From Closterium sp. Naga37s-1 (taxonomy: Eukaryota; Streptophyta; Zygnematophyceae; Desmidiales; Closteriaceae): 64,000 nt of DNA. Below, piece by piece: positions 1-11,598 of the stretch. The DNA is taken from positions 3,636,001 to 3,700,000 of the forward strand of contig CANJKZ010000080.1 of assembly GCA_947471745.1 (NCBI GenBank), given 5' to 3'. Position numbers and translations under genes: made by a program. The notes under the pieces were generated by a model. The model did no database searches, was not told where the DNA came from, and saw only the letters and a list, made by a program, of their open reading frames with translations. Every line of letters starts with the position of its first letter. Position 1 is the stretch's first letter.

Positions 1-795
1 CGTGTGGCTGAGATGTGAGCTGGGCGCTTGTCTTGTCAGCTGGGGGCGTGTGGCTGAGATGTGAGCTGGGCGCTTGTCTTGTCAGCTGGGGGCGTGTGGC
101 TGAGATGTGAGCTGGGGGCTTGTCTTGTCAGCTGGGGGCGTGTGGCTGAGATGTGAGCTGGGCGCTTGTCTTGTCAGCTGGGGGCGTGTGGCTGAGATGT
201 GAGCTGGGGGCGTGTGGCTGAGATGTGAGCTGGGCGCTTGTCTTGTCAGCTGGGGGCGTGTGGCTGAGATGTGAGCTGGGGGCTTGTCTTGTCAGCTGGG
301 GGCGTGTGGCTGAGATGTGAGCTGGGCGCTTGTCTTGTCAGCTGGGGGCGTGTGGCTGAGATGTGAGCTGGGGGCGTGTGGCTGAGATGTGAGCTGGGCG
401 CTTGTCTTGTCAGCTGGGGGCGTGTGGCTGAGATGTGAGCTGGGCGCTTGTCTTGTCAGCTGGGGGCGTGTGGCTGAGATGTGAGCTGGGCGCTTGTCTT
501 GTCAGCTGGGGGCGTGTGGCTGAGATGTGAGCTGGGCGCTTGTCTTGTCAGCTGGGGGCGTGTGGCTGAGATGTGAGCTGGGGGCTTGTCTTTTCAGCTG
601 GGGGCGTGTGGCTGAGATGTGAGCTGGGCGCTTGTCTTGTCAGCTGGGGGCGTGTGGCTGAAATGTGAGCTGGGGGCTTGTCTTGTCAGCTGGGGGCGTG
701 TGGCTGAGATGTGAGCTGGGCGCTTGTCTTGTCAGCTGGGGGCTTGTGGCTGAGATGTGAGCTGGGCGCTTGTGATGTGAGCTGGGGGCGTGTGG
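1..795. repeat. 46-bp minisatellite
   Basis: Tandem copies of a 46-bp unit beginning CGTGTGGCTGAGATGTGAGC fill the left edge. Some copies are shortened to about 26 bp by loss of the CGCTTGTCTTGTCAGCTGGG half, and a few carry single substitutions. The array probably continues left of the window. No gene is seen in it. Confidence 0.9.
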
Positions 796-2218
796 CTGAG
801 ATGGTGTGGTGTGGGGGTTTCTCAGCTGTGGATTAGACTTCCGTCTTTTAAGTTGGCTTCAAAAAAGGATTAGGATTATACCTTTGGTTGACGAAAGCTG
901 CAGGTATTACATGCTTCTCTCTCCAGATGTTACATGGAGAGTGGACGGAGAGAAGATATCTCATGCTTCTCTCTCCTCGGTCCTCGTCCATCCGTCCACT
1001 CTCCAACCTTCCTCTTATCCTTCTCTCCCTTGCTTTCTCTCCCCTGCCTTCTTCCCTCCCAACAACAGCTACTTTTCATCTGCTCTCTTCACCCAACGAG
1101 CCTCGGCTTCTCTGCCGAACCAACGCCCTCGCTCTCAACATCCTCCGAACCTACCCAGGCCCGGGGGCCGAACCTAGCCACCGAACCAGCAGCTTCGGCA
1201 ACCGTGCCATGGCAAGTGGCTGGGATAGCGAGGAAAGAGCGGGCGAGAGAGGCAGAGGAAGAGGAAGGGGTGATAGATTTCTGGAGAGAGAGAGGGGAGT
1301 TTGGAGCGAGGCAGCAGAGGTAGAGGGGGGGGGGGTAAGTCGAGGAACAGCAACAATTGAACAATCACGTCAACAGCGTTTCACGCTCTCACGGACGAAT
1401 TGTTATACTCTGTTGCGGTTACCAACGGAGTTACCACCAATATCACGGCCACCAACAAAATTACCATCTTCTTTTGCCCTTCTCACTACAGGAGGCAACG
1501 GCACCAGCAGCAGCACCAGCACCAGCAACAGCACCAGCAACAGCATCAGCAGGAGCTTTTGCACCATCGTCAGCATCATCAGCATTACTGCATGAGTGGA
1601 TGTGTGGTTGCGAGCTGACTGGAGCTGGCACTGCTGCTGCCAAGCAGTCTGGCAGCAGCAGCAAGAGCAGCACGAGAAGCAGCAGTGGCGGCAGCAGCAG
1701 CGGCGGTGGCATAAGTGAAGGAAGGCATAAGGTGGGAGGGTACATGGAGAGACCTGATGTGGCAGCGTCTGATAGGCTGGAGAGTTGGATGCATGAAGGC
1801 GTGATGAGCTTCCTCTGCGCTCCTCCTCCCCGCACTTTCCTCCCTCCTCCACTTGCTCCTCCTGTCGCTCCTCCTGTCGCTCCTCCCCTCCCCCTCTTCC
1901 TCCTCATTTTCCTCCTCGTGGTATTACTGTTTCCTCTTCTATGCCTCTGCCACATCCTCCAGATTCACAATTTGCCGCTCATCCGGCAGTCATGCCGTGA
2001 CTGGTTTGATAGATGGGTGCCGTGAATGTTACATGTACAGGTCTTGTGTGTACGCTGATTACTACTGGGAGGACGGACATTCTAGCTTTTGCTACTTTCG
2101 CCTCCAACAGGTTACAGGGGTATTCACATCACAGCAGAGGGTGCAAATGTAGGGAAGAATAGGAGGTCTTCAGTCCCGTAAGCAAAATGGCACGATTGGA
2201 ACTACATCCGAAAATGCT

Positions 2219-2246
2219 GCTCTCATTGAGAGTTGAACTCAAGACC
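2219..2246 (-). pseudogene. tRNA 3'-half fragment
   Basis: This 28-bp stretch is identical to the T-arm plus 3' acceptor strand of the tRNA-like gene at 2579-2651. It stops at the junction with the variable loop, and unrelated sequence follows. It is a half-tRNA copy and not an independent gene. Confidence 0.75.
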
Positions 2247-2578
2247 TTTATTTTGCAGCTTCAACACCTTTCGCTTCAATTTACATGGAAACACTCGTCA
2301 AGAAATCCAGCAGTTCTTCTATCCACTTTTTCCATTCCCTTCCGCACACCTCTCCAACCATGTGCCCAGAGGCTGCAAGCAGACCTCTTAAAATATTTCT
2401 CCATCACTCAAGCTGGTTCCACTCGGAGTTGAGATCCTACTGAACAGCTCCTTGATTTCTCCACGGCAAGGCAGACCAGCACGTCTAGCACTTGTGAATC
2501 ACTGGTGAGGAGAGCCAGACAAGGACTTCTAAGAAGAGATGAACAAAGTGGTGAGGAACAAAGAGTAAATATAGACAT

Positions 2579-2651
2579 GCTCTCATTGAGAGTTGAACTC
2601 AAGACCGCCCGCTTGCTAAACGGGTGATCTAACCAACTGAGCTATGAGAGC
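2579..2651 (-). tRNA. tRNA-like gene, anticodon AGC (Ala) on an atypical body
   Basis: The minus strand folds as a 73-nt cloverleaf: a perfect 7-bp acceptor (GCTCTCA/TGAGAGC), a D arm with one mismatch, an anticodon stem CCCGT/GCGGG with loop TTAGCAA, a 5-nt variable loop, and a perfect T stem TTGAG/CTCAA. The anticodon is AGC, which reads an Ala codon. The acceptor lacks the G3:U70 pair that identifies tRNA-Ala. From memory the body resembles plant tRNA-Thr(AGU), so this may be an anticodon-shifted or decayed Thr tRNA. I see no T-run terminator immediately 3'. Confidence 0.65.
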
Positions 2652-3361
2652 TGCTTTTTGTCGAAGAGTGTTTTACTATGTACATGTCACGCTCAGCCTC
2701 TCCATCTTCCCACATTTCTGACATTGATTGACCGCCATGGACGGAAGGCATCACCAGAGGTAGGCAATAGGAATGACGTAAGGTTGCGTCGAGCTCGCCT
2801 AAGGAGCTCAGCCCTAGTTGTCTTACGGGCTTCCTCGGTAATGACATGTGCTAGCATAGCCTCATTGCCTTCCCTCTACGCGCTTCTCTCCTTCTGGTCG
2901 TCATGGCATTCCCTACGTTCAGGGTGTTTTTGAGAATTCTCTAAAGACATGTGCTAACACGGCCTCATTTCCGTGCCTCTTCACGGTTCCTTCCATCTGG
3001 TCTCTGAAAGCATTCCCTACGTTCCTCGCACGTGACCCCACTCTGTTTTCAAGTGTCTGAATAAATATGCCGTTCCGACATGGCGACTTTTGAGGCGCCT
3101 CAGAAGCTGAATATATTCGCCATTGCGACATGGATAGCCAAGGACATTGAAACGCTTGAATCACCCAGGGGACGCTGAGTCTCGAACGATGTGTTTAACA
3201 GTGTGTCGGTCATTGTGTCAGTCACGGTGTCGTGTCGGTTGATGTATGTGACACTGTAGCTGACATTGTGACTGACATCCGAGTGTCATGTCTGTCATTG
3301 TGTCTGACATTGTGCCAGTTCAAGTGTCAATCATGGCACTAGCAGACATTAAATCTGACAC

Positions 3362-3590
3362 ATGTTCTGTTCTGACACACTAGCTGACACACTTTCTGAC
3401 ACACTAGCTGACACGTTATCTGACACACTAGCTGACACGTTATCTGACACACTAGCTGACACGTTATCTGACACACTAGCTGACACGTTATCTGACACAC
3501 TAGCTGACACGTTATCTGACACACTAGCTGACACGTTATCTGACACACTAGCTGACACGTTATCTGACACACTATCTGGCGCACTATCTG
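3362..3590. repeat. 24-bp minisatellite (TGACAC-rich)
   Basis: About seven near-identical 24-bp copies of the unit TGACACACTAGCTGACACGT plus TATC run from about 3405 to 3575. More degenerate TGTCAG/TGACAC sequence flanks it from about 3190. All frames are open simply because of the repeat. Confidence 0.85.
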
Positions 3591-3896
3591 ACATTACCGT
3601 GCATCCCGCCATTGCCGCCGGCTCCTCTTCTCTATCCACTTCCCACTTGCTGCCCCCTCCCCTCCACTCCCCCTCCCGCCACCTAACCCCATTCCCACTC
3701 CCCTCCCTTTACCCTAACCTATCTTTCTCCAACCTCCCCTTCCCCTCCATCCCCCCCCATCAACCACCCCCTCCCTCCCCTTCCCCTCCATCCCCCCCCA
3801 TCAACCATCCCCTCCCCCCCCTCCCCCACCCCCTTCCCCCCTCAACCCTCCCTCCCTGTCCCCCCATCCTTCCACCCGGCTCCATTTCCCCCCGGG

Positions 3897-4633
3897 ATGC
3901 CCCCTTCCCCGCGCGCACTTCTCCCCGTCCCCAGACATGGCTCCGCGGGCGGAGGCGCGGGGCGGCAGGAGGGGAACCTGTGGGGGCAGGCGCGGAGCGT
4001 GTTCATGAGCGCAATACTGGCGGAGCCTCCCCCTGAAATCCGGAGAGAAGGTGCGGAAGTGGGGGGGTTGGGGTGGATGGATGGGGGGAGGGGGGGGAGG
4101 GGTGTAAACGCGGAGCATGTTCATGAGCGCCATACTGGCGGAACCCCTTCCGGATATCCGCAGAGAAGGTGGGGAAGTGGGGGATGAGGGGGAGATGGGT
4201 GTAAGCATGACGGGGGGTGGGCAGGCGCGGAGCGTGTTCATGAGCGCCATACTGGCGCAATATTGGCGGAACCTCCCCCAGAACCTGTGGGGGCAGGCGC
4301 GGAGCATGTTCATGAGCGCCATACTGGCAGAGCCCAACGCGGGGAGGGAGGGGAGGGGTGTCAGCTCGGAGCGTATTCATGAATGCCATACTAGCGGAGC
4401 CTCCCCCAGAGATCCGCAGAGAAGTTGGGGAAGTGGGGAGTGGAACGGGAAGGGGAGGAGGGGTTTGCTTCAACAATCCTCCCTCTCCCCCTTCTGCCCT
4501 CTCTTCCCCCAACGTAACTCCCCCAGTTGTTACTCGTCCCACAATCAGCACTGGCACAGTCAGCGGCGCAGACGCGCTCACGATGCTGCTGGCAGGGAAT
4601 GACATCGGTATCGTGCGCCGCCGAGACACCACC

Positions 4634-4679
<46 letters not shown>

Positions 4680-4746
4680 GTGCTGGTGCTGCTGGTGCTG
4701 CTGCTGCTGCTGGTGCTGCTGCTGGTGCTGCTGCTGCTGCTGGTGC

Positions 4747-4779
<33 letters not shown>

Positions 4780-7700
4780 TTCTGCTGCTGCAGCTTCTGG
4801 TGGTGATTCTTGAGGCGCTTCAACAGGCCCTCTCTCCCTTCTACCCTCCCTTCCCCCCACCCATCCAGTTACTCGTCCCACAATCAACACCAGCACAGTC
4901 AGCGGCGCCGGCGCGCTCACAACGCTGCTGGCAGGGAATGACATCGGTATCGTGCGCCGCCGAGACACCACCCCTGTTGCTGCTGGTGGTTCTGGTGGTG
5001 GTGTTGGTGGTGATGCTGCTGCCTGCCGGTGGTGATTCTTGAGGCGCTTCAACAATCCCTCTCCCCCTTCTCCCCTCTCCCCCCCATCCCACTTCCTCAG
5101 TTACTCGTCCCACGATCAACACCGGCACGGTCAGCGGCACAGACGCGCTCACAACGCTGCTGGCAGGCAATGACATCCGTATAGTGCGCCACCGAGACAC
5201 ACCTATCTTCCTTCTCCCCTCTCCCCTCTCTCCTCCTTCTCCCCCTTTTCCCCCATCCATCCAGTTACTCGTCCCGCGATCAACACCGGCACGGTCAGCG
5301 GCACAGACGCCCTCACAACGCTGCTGGCAGGGAATGACATCGGTATAGTGCGCCGCCGAGACACCTCTATCCCCCTTCCCCCATCTCTTCCCCCATCCCA
5401 TCCCCTCAGTTACTCGTCCCACGATCAACACGGGCACAGTCAGCGGCACAGACGCGCTCACAACGCTGCTGGCAGGGAATGACATCCGTATAGTGCGCCG
5501 CCGAGACACCACCCCTGCTGCTGGTGGTGGTGGTGGTGCTGGTGGTGGTGGTGGTGCTAGTGGTGGTGGTGCTAGTGGTGGTGGTGGTGGTGCAAGTGGT
5601 GCATCAGGCAGTGGAGTGGGGAAGGGAGAGGGCGGGCAGGGAAGAGGGGTCAACGGGGGCGCGGGAAGGGGGGCAGGGAGAGGCGGAGGAAGGGGAGGGG
5701 AGGATGGGAGGGAGAGGGGAGGGGTGAGTGAGGAGGAGAAGGAGGCACTGTTTGCAATGGCTGCTCGGCACGAGTGGATGTCGTATCTGAGGGAAGAGAT
5801 ACTGCTGCTGCACGTGAGTAACGTTTCATAATATCTATTTTGATTTCGAGAATGAAATGTGCTGTGGGAATCATTTCTGCTGCTGCTGCTGGTGGTGCAC
5901 GTGAGTAAGATATTCTCTGTCATTCCGCCTGCGTTCTCACCCTTCCCCTTCCCCCTTGCAGATTGAGAGCGTCAGAACGAGCTGGTGGCGACCCAGCAGC
6001 AGCAGCAGAAGAAGAACCGTCTCTTACAAGACTCGAATGCGTATCCTCCCTGTGTAATTCTGTGCTGTGCACCCTCCCTCCCTTCCCCGTGCATTCTCAC
6101 CCTTCACCTTCCCCCTGGCAGATTGAGCGACAGAACGAGCTGGTGGCGGCCCAGCAGCAGCAGAAGAAGAAAGGCGGAGGCACACCCACTGCTGCCGCCA
6201 CTGGTGAGTGCGTTTTTAGGGCACACCCACTGCTGCTGCTGCGTCTGCCGCTGCTGGTAATTGCTTTTGGAGTGCCCTCCCTTTTTCGCCCCTCTCACCC
6301 CTTCTCTCCGGCAGCAGCCAGCAGCAGGAGCGTGTGGGCGCCAACCAACGACCCAGCAGCCATGCTCCAAGCCAAGCTAGACGTTGAAATGCCTCAGTTC
6401 AACACCCGCCCTCTCCCCCTGCTGCTGCCTCTCTCCCCTCTTCCCAATGTTCTCCCGCACCCTCCCATTCACCCTTTTCTTTGGCAGCAGCCAGCAGCAG
6501 GGCCGTGTGGGCGCCAACCAACGACCCAGCAGCCATGCTGCAAGCGAAACTCGATGTCGAAATGCCTCAGTTCAAGTCCCGCCCCCCTGCTGCTGCCTCT
6601 GCCGCCGCCGCTGCCGCTGCCAAGGGGGAACTCCGGCGCAAAAAAAGCTCCGCCCTGGGGGAATCAGGGGAAACTCTGCAGGAAAAAAGGGCGGTTTTGC
6701 AAGTGTCCCAGTCTACGCGGGTGTACGGCGGTCCGGTGATGGAAGGGAGGAATGTGGGCAGGGTGAAGAGTGGAGGAGAGGCAGGGATTGGTGAGGGGGA
6801 GGAGGAGGAGGAAGAGGAGGGTGGTATGAGTGCTGCCAGCGTTGCTGCTATAGGGTTTGCATCTGCTTCCGTTGGCGGTGCTGCTGCTGGTGCTGCTGGT
6901 GATGCTGCTGGTGCTGGTGGCATTGGCGGAACAACGGCTGCTGCTGTTGCTGCAGCTGTGGCGGCTGCTGGCCCTGCTGCTGCTGACTCGATTGCTGCTG
7001 GCGCTGCTGACCCACTCTGTGAGCCCATCTTCCACTGTTGCTTGTTTTGAGTCGACTTTTGTGTCGACTCAAAACACGACTGCTGCTGGCGCTGCTGAAC
7101 CACTCTGTGAGCCCATCTTCCACTGTTGCTTGTTTTGAGTCGACTTTTGTGTCGACTCAAAACACGATTGCTGCTGGCGCTGCTGACCCACTCTGTGAGC
7201 CCATCTTCCACTGTTGCTTGTTTTGAGTCGACTTTTGTGTCGACTCAAAACACGACTGCTGCTGGCGCTGCTGACCCACTCTGTGAGCCCATCTTCCACT
7301 GTTGCTTGTTTTGAGTCGACTTTTGTGTCGACTCAAAACACGACTGCTGCTGGCGCTGCTGACCCACTCTGTGAGCCCATCTTCCACTGTTGCTTGTTTT
7401 GAGTCGACTTTTGTGTCGACTCAAAACACGACTGCTGCTGGCGCTGCTGACCCACTCTGTGAGCCCATCTTCCACTGTTGTGTTGTTGTTTGCTTTGGGA
7501 GTCCTGTGGAGTGGGAGCAGCTCGTCTGCGGCTGCTGCTGTTGCTTCAGCTGTGGCAGCTGCTAGTCGTGCTGTTGATTGGACTGCTGCTGGCGCTGCCG
7601 ACCCACTGTGTGAGCCCGTCCGCCAGTGCTGGTTGTTTTTTAGAGCCCTGTGGAAAGCAGCTCGGCTGCTGGCCCTGCTGCTGCTGACTCGACTGCTGCT

Positions 7701-10700
7701 GGCGCTGCTGACCCGCTCTGTGAACCCATATTCCACTGTTGCTTGTTTTGGAGCTGGCTGGGCTGGTTCGTTCACCCTAAACCTCCGACTTTTGAGTCAA
7801 CTCAAAAGTCACCTCGCAGCTGACCTACTCTGTAAGCCGCCCATCTTCCAGTGCTGCTTGTTTTGAGTCGACTTTTGTGTCGACTCAAAACGCGACTGCT
7901 GCTGGCACAGCTGACCCACTCTGTAAGCCGCCCATCTTCCAGTGCTGCTTGTTTTGAGTCGACTTTTGTGTCGACTCAAAACGCGACTGCTGCTGGCACA
8001 GCTGACCCACTCTGTAAGCCGCCCATCTTCCAGTGCTGCTTGTTTTGAGTCGACTTTGAGTCGACTTTTGTGTCGACTCAAAACGCGACTGCTGCTGGCA
8101 CAGCTGACCCACTCTGTAAGCCGCCCATCTTCCAGTGCTGCTTGTTTTGGAGCAGGGCTGTTCGTTCACCCTAAACCTCTGCTGTGGACCGTGCGATGTG
8201 ACTTGATTTGACGAGGATGATTCGCGGAGGAGATATTGAAAGCACTTTTGAGAATTCTCAAAGGCGATTTCAATATAGCATGCGATGTGATTTGACGAGG
8301 ATGATTCGCAGAGGAGACTCTGACGTCTCAAGAATGCTGCTGTGGATGATGCACTGTGATGTGACTGATGTGTTGTGATGTGATTTTCTCCTTCTCTTTC
8401 CGCTCTCTCCTCTCTTTCTTCTTACCCCTCTCCCTCCGCGCTCCCTCCTCTCCCTCCTCTCCCTCCTGCCCTCCGCTCCCTCCTCTCCCTCCGCTCCCTC
8501 CTCTCCCTCCGCTCCCTCCTCTCCTTCCTCTCCCTCCTCTCTCTCCGCTCCTTCCTCTCCTTCCTCTCCCTCCTCTCTCTCCGCTCCTTCCTCTCCCTCC
8601 TCTCCCTCCATTCCCTCCCCTCCCTCCTCTTACCCCTCTCCACAGCACGGCGTGCATCAAGTGGGGAGAGGGCGGCCAAGGCAGCAGCAGAGGCGGCTGC
8701 AGTCGAAGCCCCTCACTGCAGTCACTTTCGAGTCGACCTTTACTGACTCTCCTGTCCGTTCCTCCCTCTTCTCCAACCTCTCCTGCTCCCCCTTCTCCCT
8801 CCTCTCCCTCCCCTTACCCCTCTCCCTCCCCCTACTATCCCTCTCCACAGCACGGCGTGCATCAAGTGGGGAGGGGGCGGCCAAGGCAGCAGCAGAGTCT
8901 TTTCAGCAAGCAGGTGGTGACATGACATACTATCGAAATGAATTGGGATTTTGCCGCCTCCCCCTTTTCTCTCTCCCTCTCCACAGCCCGGCGTGCATCA
9001 AGTGGGGAGAGGGCGGCCAAGGCAGCAGCAGAGGAAGCCCCTTAGTTGGTGAATTCGGAGTCAACCCTTCTGCCCCCCCTCCCTTTTCTTACCCCTCTCC
9101 ACAGCACGGCGTGCATCGAGTGGGGAGAGGGCGGCCAAGGCAGCAGCAGAGGCGGCGACAACGGGCGGGCAGAGGATGATTCGCGTGTGGGAGAGGATGA
9201 AACGCATCATCCCCAGCAACCCCTCCTCTGCCGCCGCTGCTGCTGCCTCCGATGCCGCTGCTGCTGGTGGCGATAGCAGCAGCAATTTCCTACCAGAGGT
9301 GAGTCAGGATGTGAATAGGGTGGAGAGATCATGGGTCAAGAGATTAAGAGAAATCACTTTTGAGGATTCTCACAAGTGATTTCAACGCCGCCGCTGCCTC
9401 TGATGCCGCCGCTGCTGGCGGCAATAGCAACAGCGAGTTCCTACAAGAGGTGAGTAAAAAAAAAAAAAGGAGTACAGGTCATCAAGATACGAAGAGAAGG
9501 GGACCTGTACTCTCCCATACTCCCCCCCCCCCATCACCAACCAACCAACCAACCCCAACAGGCGTGTCATCGCAGCCATTTGAGCCAGTCGTTTTTGGCC
9601 TCTCTGTTCAGCTGGAACACATCCCAGACGACCAGTGTTTTTTGAGAGACCAGTCGTTTTTGGCCTCTCTCAAAAAACACTCTGTTCGGCTGGAACACAT
9701 CCCAGACGACCACAGATGCCCCTCCTGGATTGCAATTAACCTTCCTGTTGCACCCATGCCCAAGCCCATGCCGCAATCAACCTTCCTTCTGCCCATCCTC
9801 CCCTCGCTCTCTCCTACCTCCCACGCACTCCCCCTCTCCCTCCCCCATTCCACCCCCACCAGGCATGTCATCGCATCGCAGCCATCTCAGCCAGTCGCTC
9901 TCGGCCGGACTGATCCCAGCCGACCAGAGGGGTCCCTCCTGGATTGCCCTGTTGCTCTCCCTCATGCTGGTCACTAACTCCCCCTCTGCCCATCCCCCAC
10001 ACTCCCCCATCTCCTCCGTTGCACCAGGCGTGTCATCGCAGCCATCTCAGCCAGTCGCTCTCGGCCGGACTGATCCCAGCCGACCAGAGGGGTCCCTCCT
10101 GGATTGCCATGGCATGCTCCGACCCTGAGGTATGGCAGCTCCAAACTTGAGGTATGGCAGCTCCAAACTTGAGGTATGGCAGCTCCAAACTTGAGGTATG
10201 GCAGCTCCGACCCTGAGGTACAGCGTGCTCTGACCCTGAGGTATGGCATGCTCCGACCCTGAGGTATGGCGTGCTCCGAACCTCGTCTTATGTGTCGGGT
10301 GACTCCATAATCTCTTGTCTTGTTTCTCCTCCACTCCACACCAGGACGATCTCATCAATCGCACCAGCTACACGCTGCTGAGCCGAGCAACGCTCCTGCT
10401 GAGAGCCCCCCCTTCGTCCAAGTCCTCTTCCCTTCTCTCTGTCCTGGGTCGGTTTTTGAGTCGACTCAAAACTTGACCTTATCAATCGCACCAGCTACAC
10501 GCTGCAAGCCGAGCAACGCTCCTGCTGAGAGCTCCCCCTTCGTCCAAGTCTCTGTCCTTCCATTCCCCTCCCTGCTCCCACACCAGGACGATCTCATCAA
10601 TCGCACCAGCTACACACTGCTCAAGGAACGCGCTGCCTCTGCCCCTCCCACTACGTATGGCACACAAGCCGTTTGCTCTGATCACTCTCGTTTCCCCCGT

Positions 10701-11544
10701 TTCGACTTCCCTTCTCCCTTCCCTCCCTCCCTCTCCTCCCTTTCAGTTCACTCCTTTTGCTTTGCTCCCTATCCATCTTCCTCTCTCTTTTGAGTCGACT
10801 CAAAACTCTCTTCCCCTTCAGTTCTCTCCTGCTTTGCTCCCTATCCATCTTCCTCTCTCTTTTGAGTCGACTCAAAACTCTCTTCCCCTTCAGTTCTCTC
10901 CTGCTTTGCTCCCTATCCATCTTCCTCTCTCTTTTGAGTCGACTCAAAACTCTCTTCCCCTTCAGTTCTCTCCTGCTTTGCTCCCTATCCATCTTCCTCT
11001 CTCTTTTGAGTCGACTCAAAACTCTCTTCCCCTTCAGTTCTCTCCTGCTTTGCTCCCTATCCATCTTCCTCTCTCTTTTGAGTCGACTCAAAACTCTCTT
11101 CCCCTTCAGTTCTCTCCTGCTTTGCTCCCTATCCATCTTCCTCTCTCTTTTCTCTGTTTCTCACCTCCCCTTCAGCACTCTGTATATCTATATAAACATG
11201 TTTTTCCTTTCATTCTTCTCCGTTTCGCCCTTCCTTCCAGAGAGGTATACCGTGACACGCTCTGTGTGGTGCTAGAGTGGAGGGAGAAGCAAGCACAAGC
11301 ACTCCTCCTGAAGCAGGAGCAGCAGCAGCAGCAGCAGCAGCAGGAGAAATGGCATGGCGATAGTAACCAGGAGGGTAACCAGGAGGGAGAACAGGACGCA
11401 GCAGCAACATCAGGCAGCGGAGCATCTGTCCCCTCTATAGCGTTCTCCCCTAAGCGCCCCCCTGCTGCTGTGGCTGCTGAGAAAGTGGCTAAGCTGATGG
11501 CTGCTGCAGCTGAGAGGCAGGCCCGGGAAGCAGCACAGATCGCA

Positions 11545-11598
<54 letters not shown>

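Larger units (their letters stand above)
796..3896. other. No confident protein gene
   Basis: Only low-complexity open frames are seen here: Gln/Ala/Ser runs from CAG-type triplets near 1490-1700 and pyrimidine-rich Pro/Leu/Ser frames near 1800-1930 and 3600-3890. No run of residues matches a family I know, and I could not link exons in phase. The tRNA-like gene, its 3'-half copy and a TGACAC minisatellite are listed separately. Confidence 0.5.

Noticed and set aside
3897..5515. Simple (CTG)n/(GGT)n expansions as a separate gene
   Set aside because: They are triplet runs attached to decoy copies of TBC exon 2; only the last copy has a coherent continuation and donor.
10651..11136. Minus-strand repeat protein (MDREQSRRELKGKR-type)
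   Set aside because: Generated by the 72-bp palindrome array in an intron; no start context, splice link or family match.
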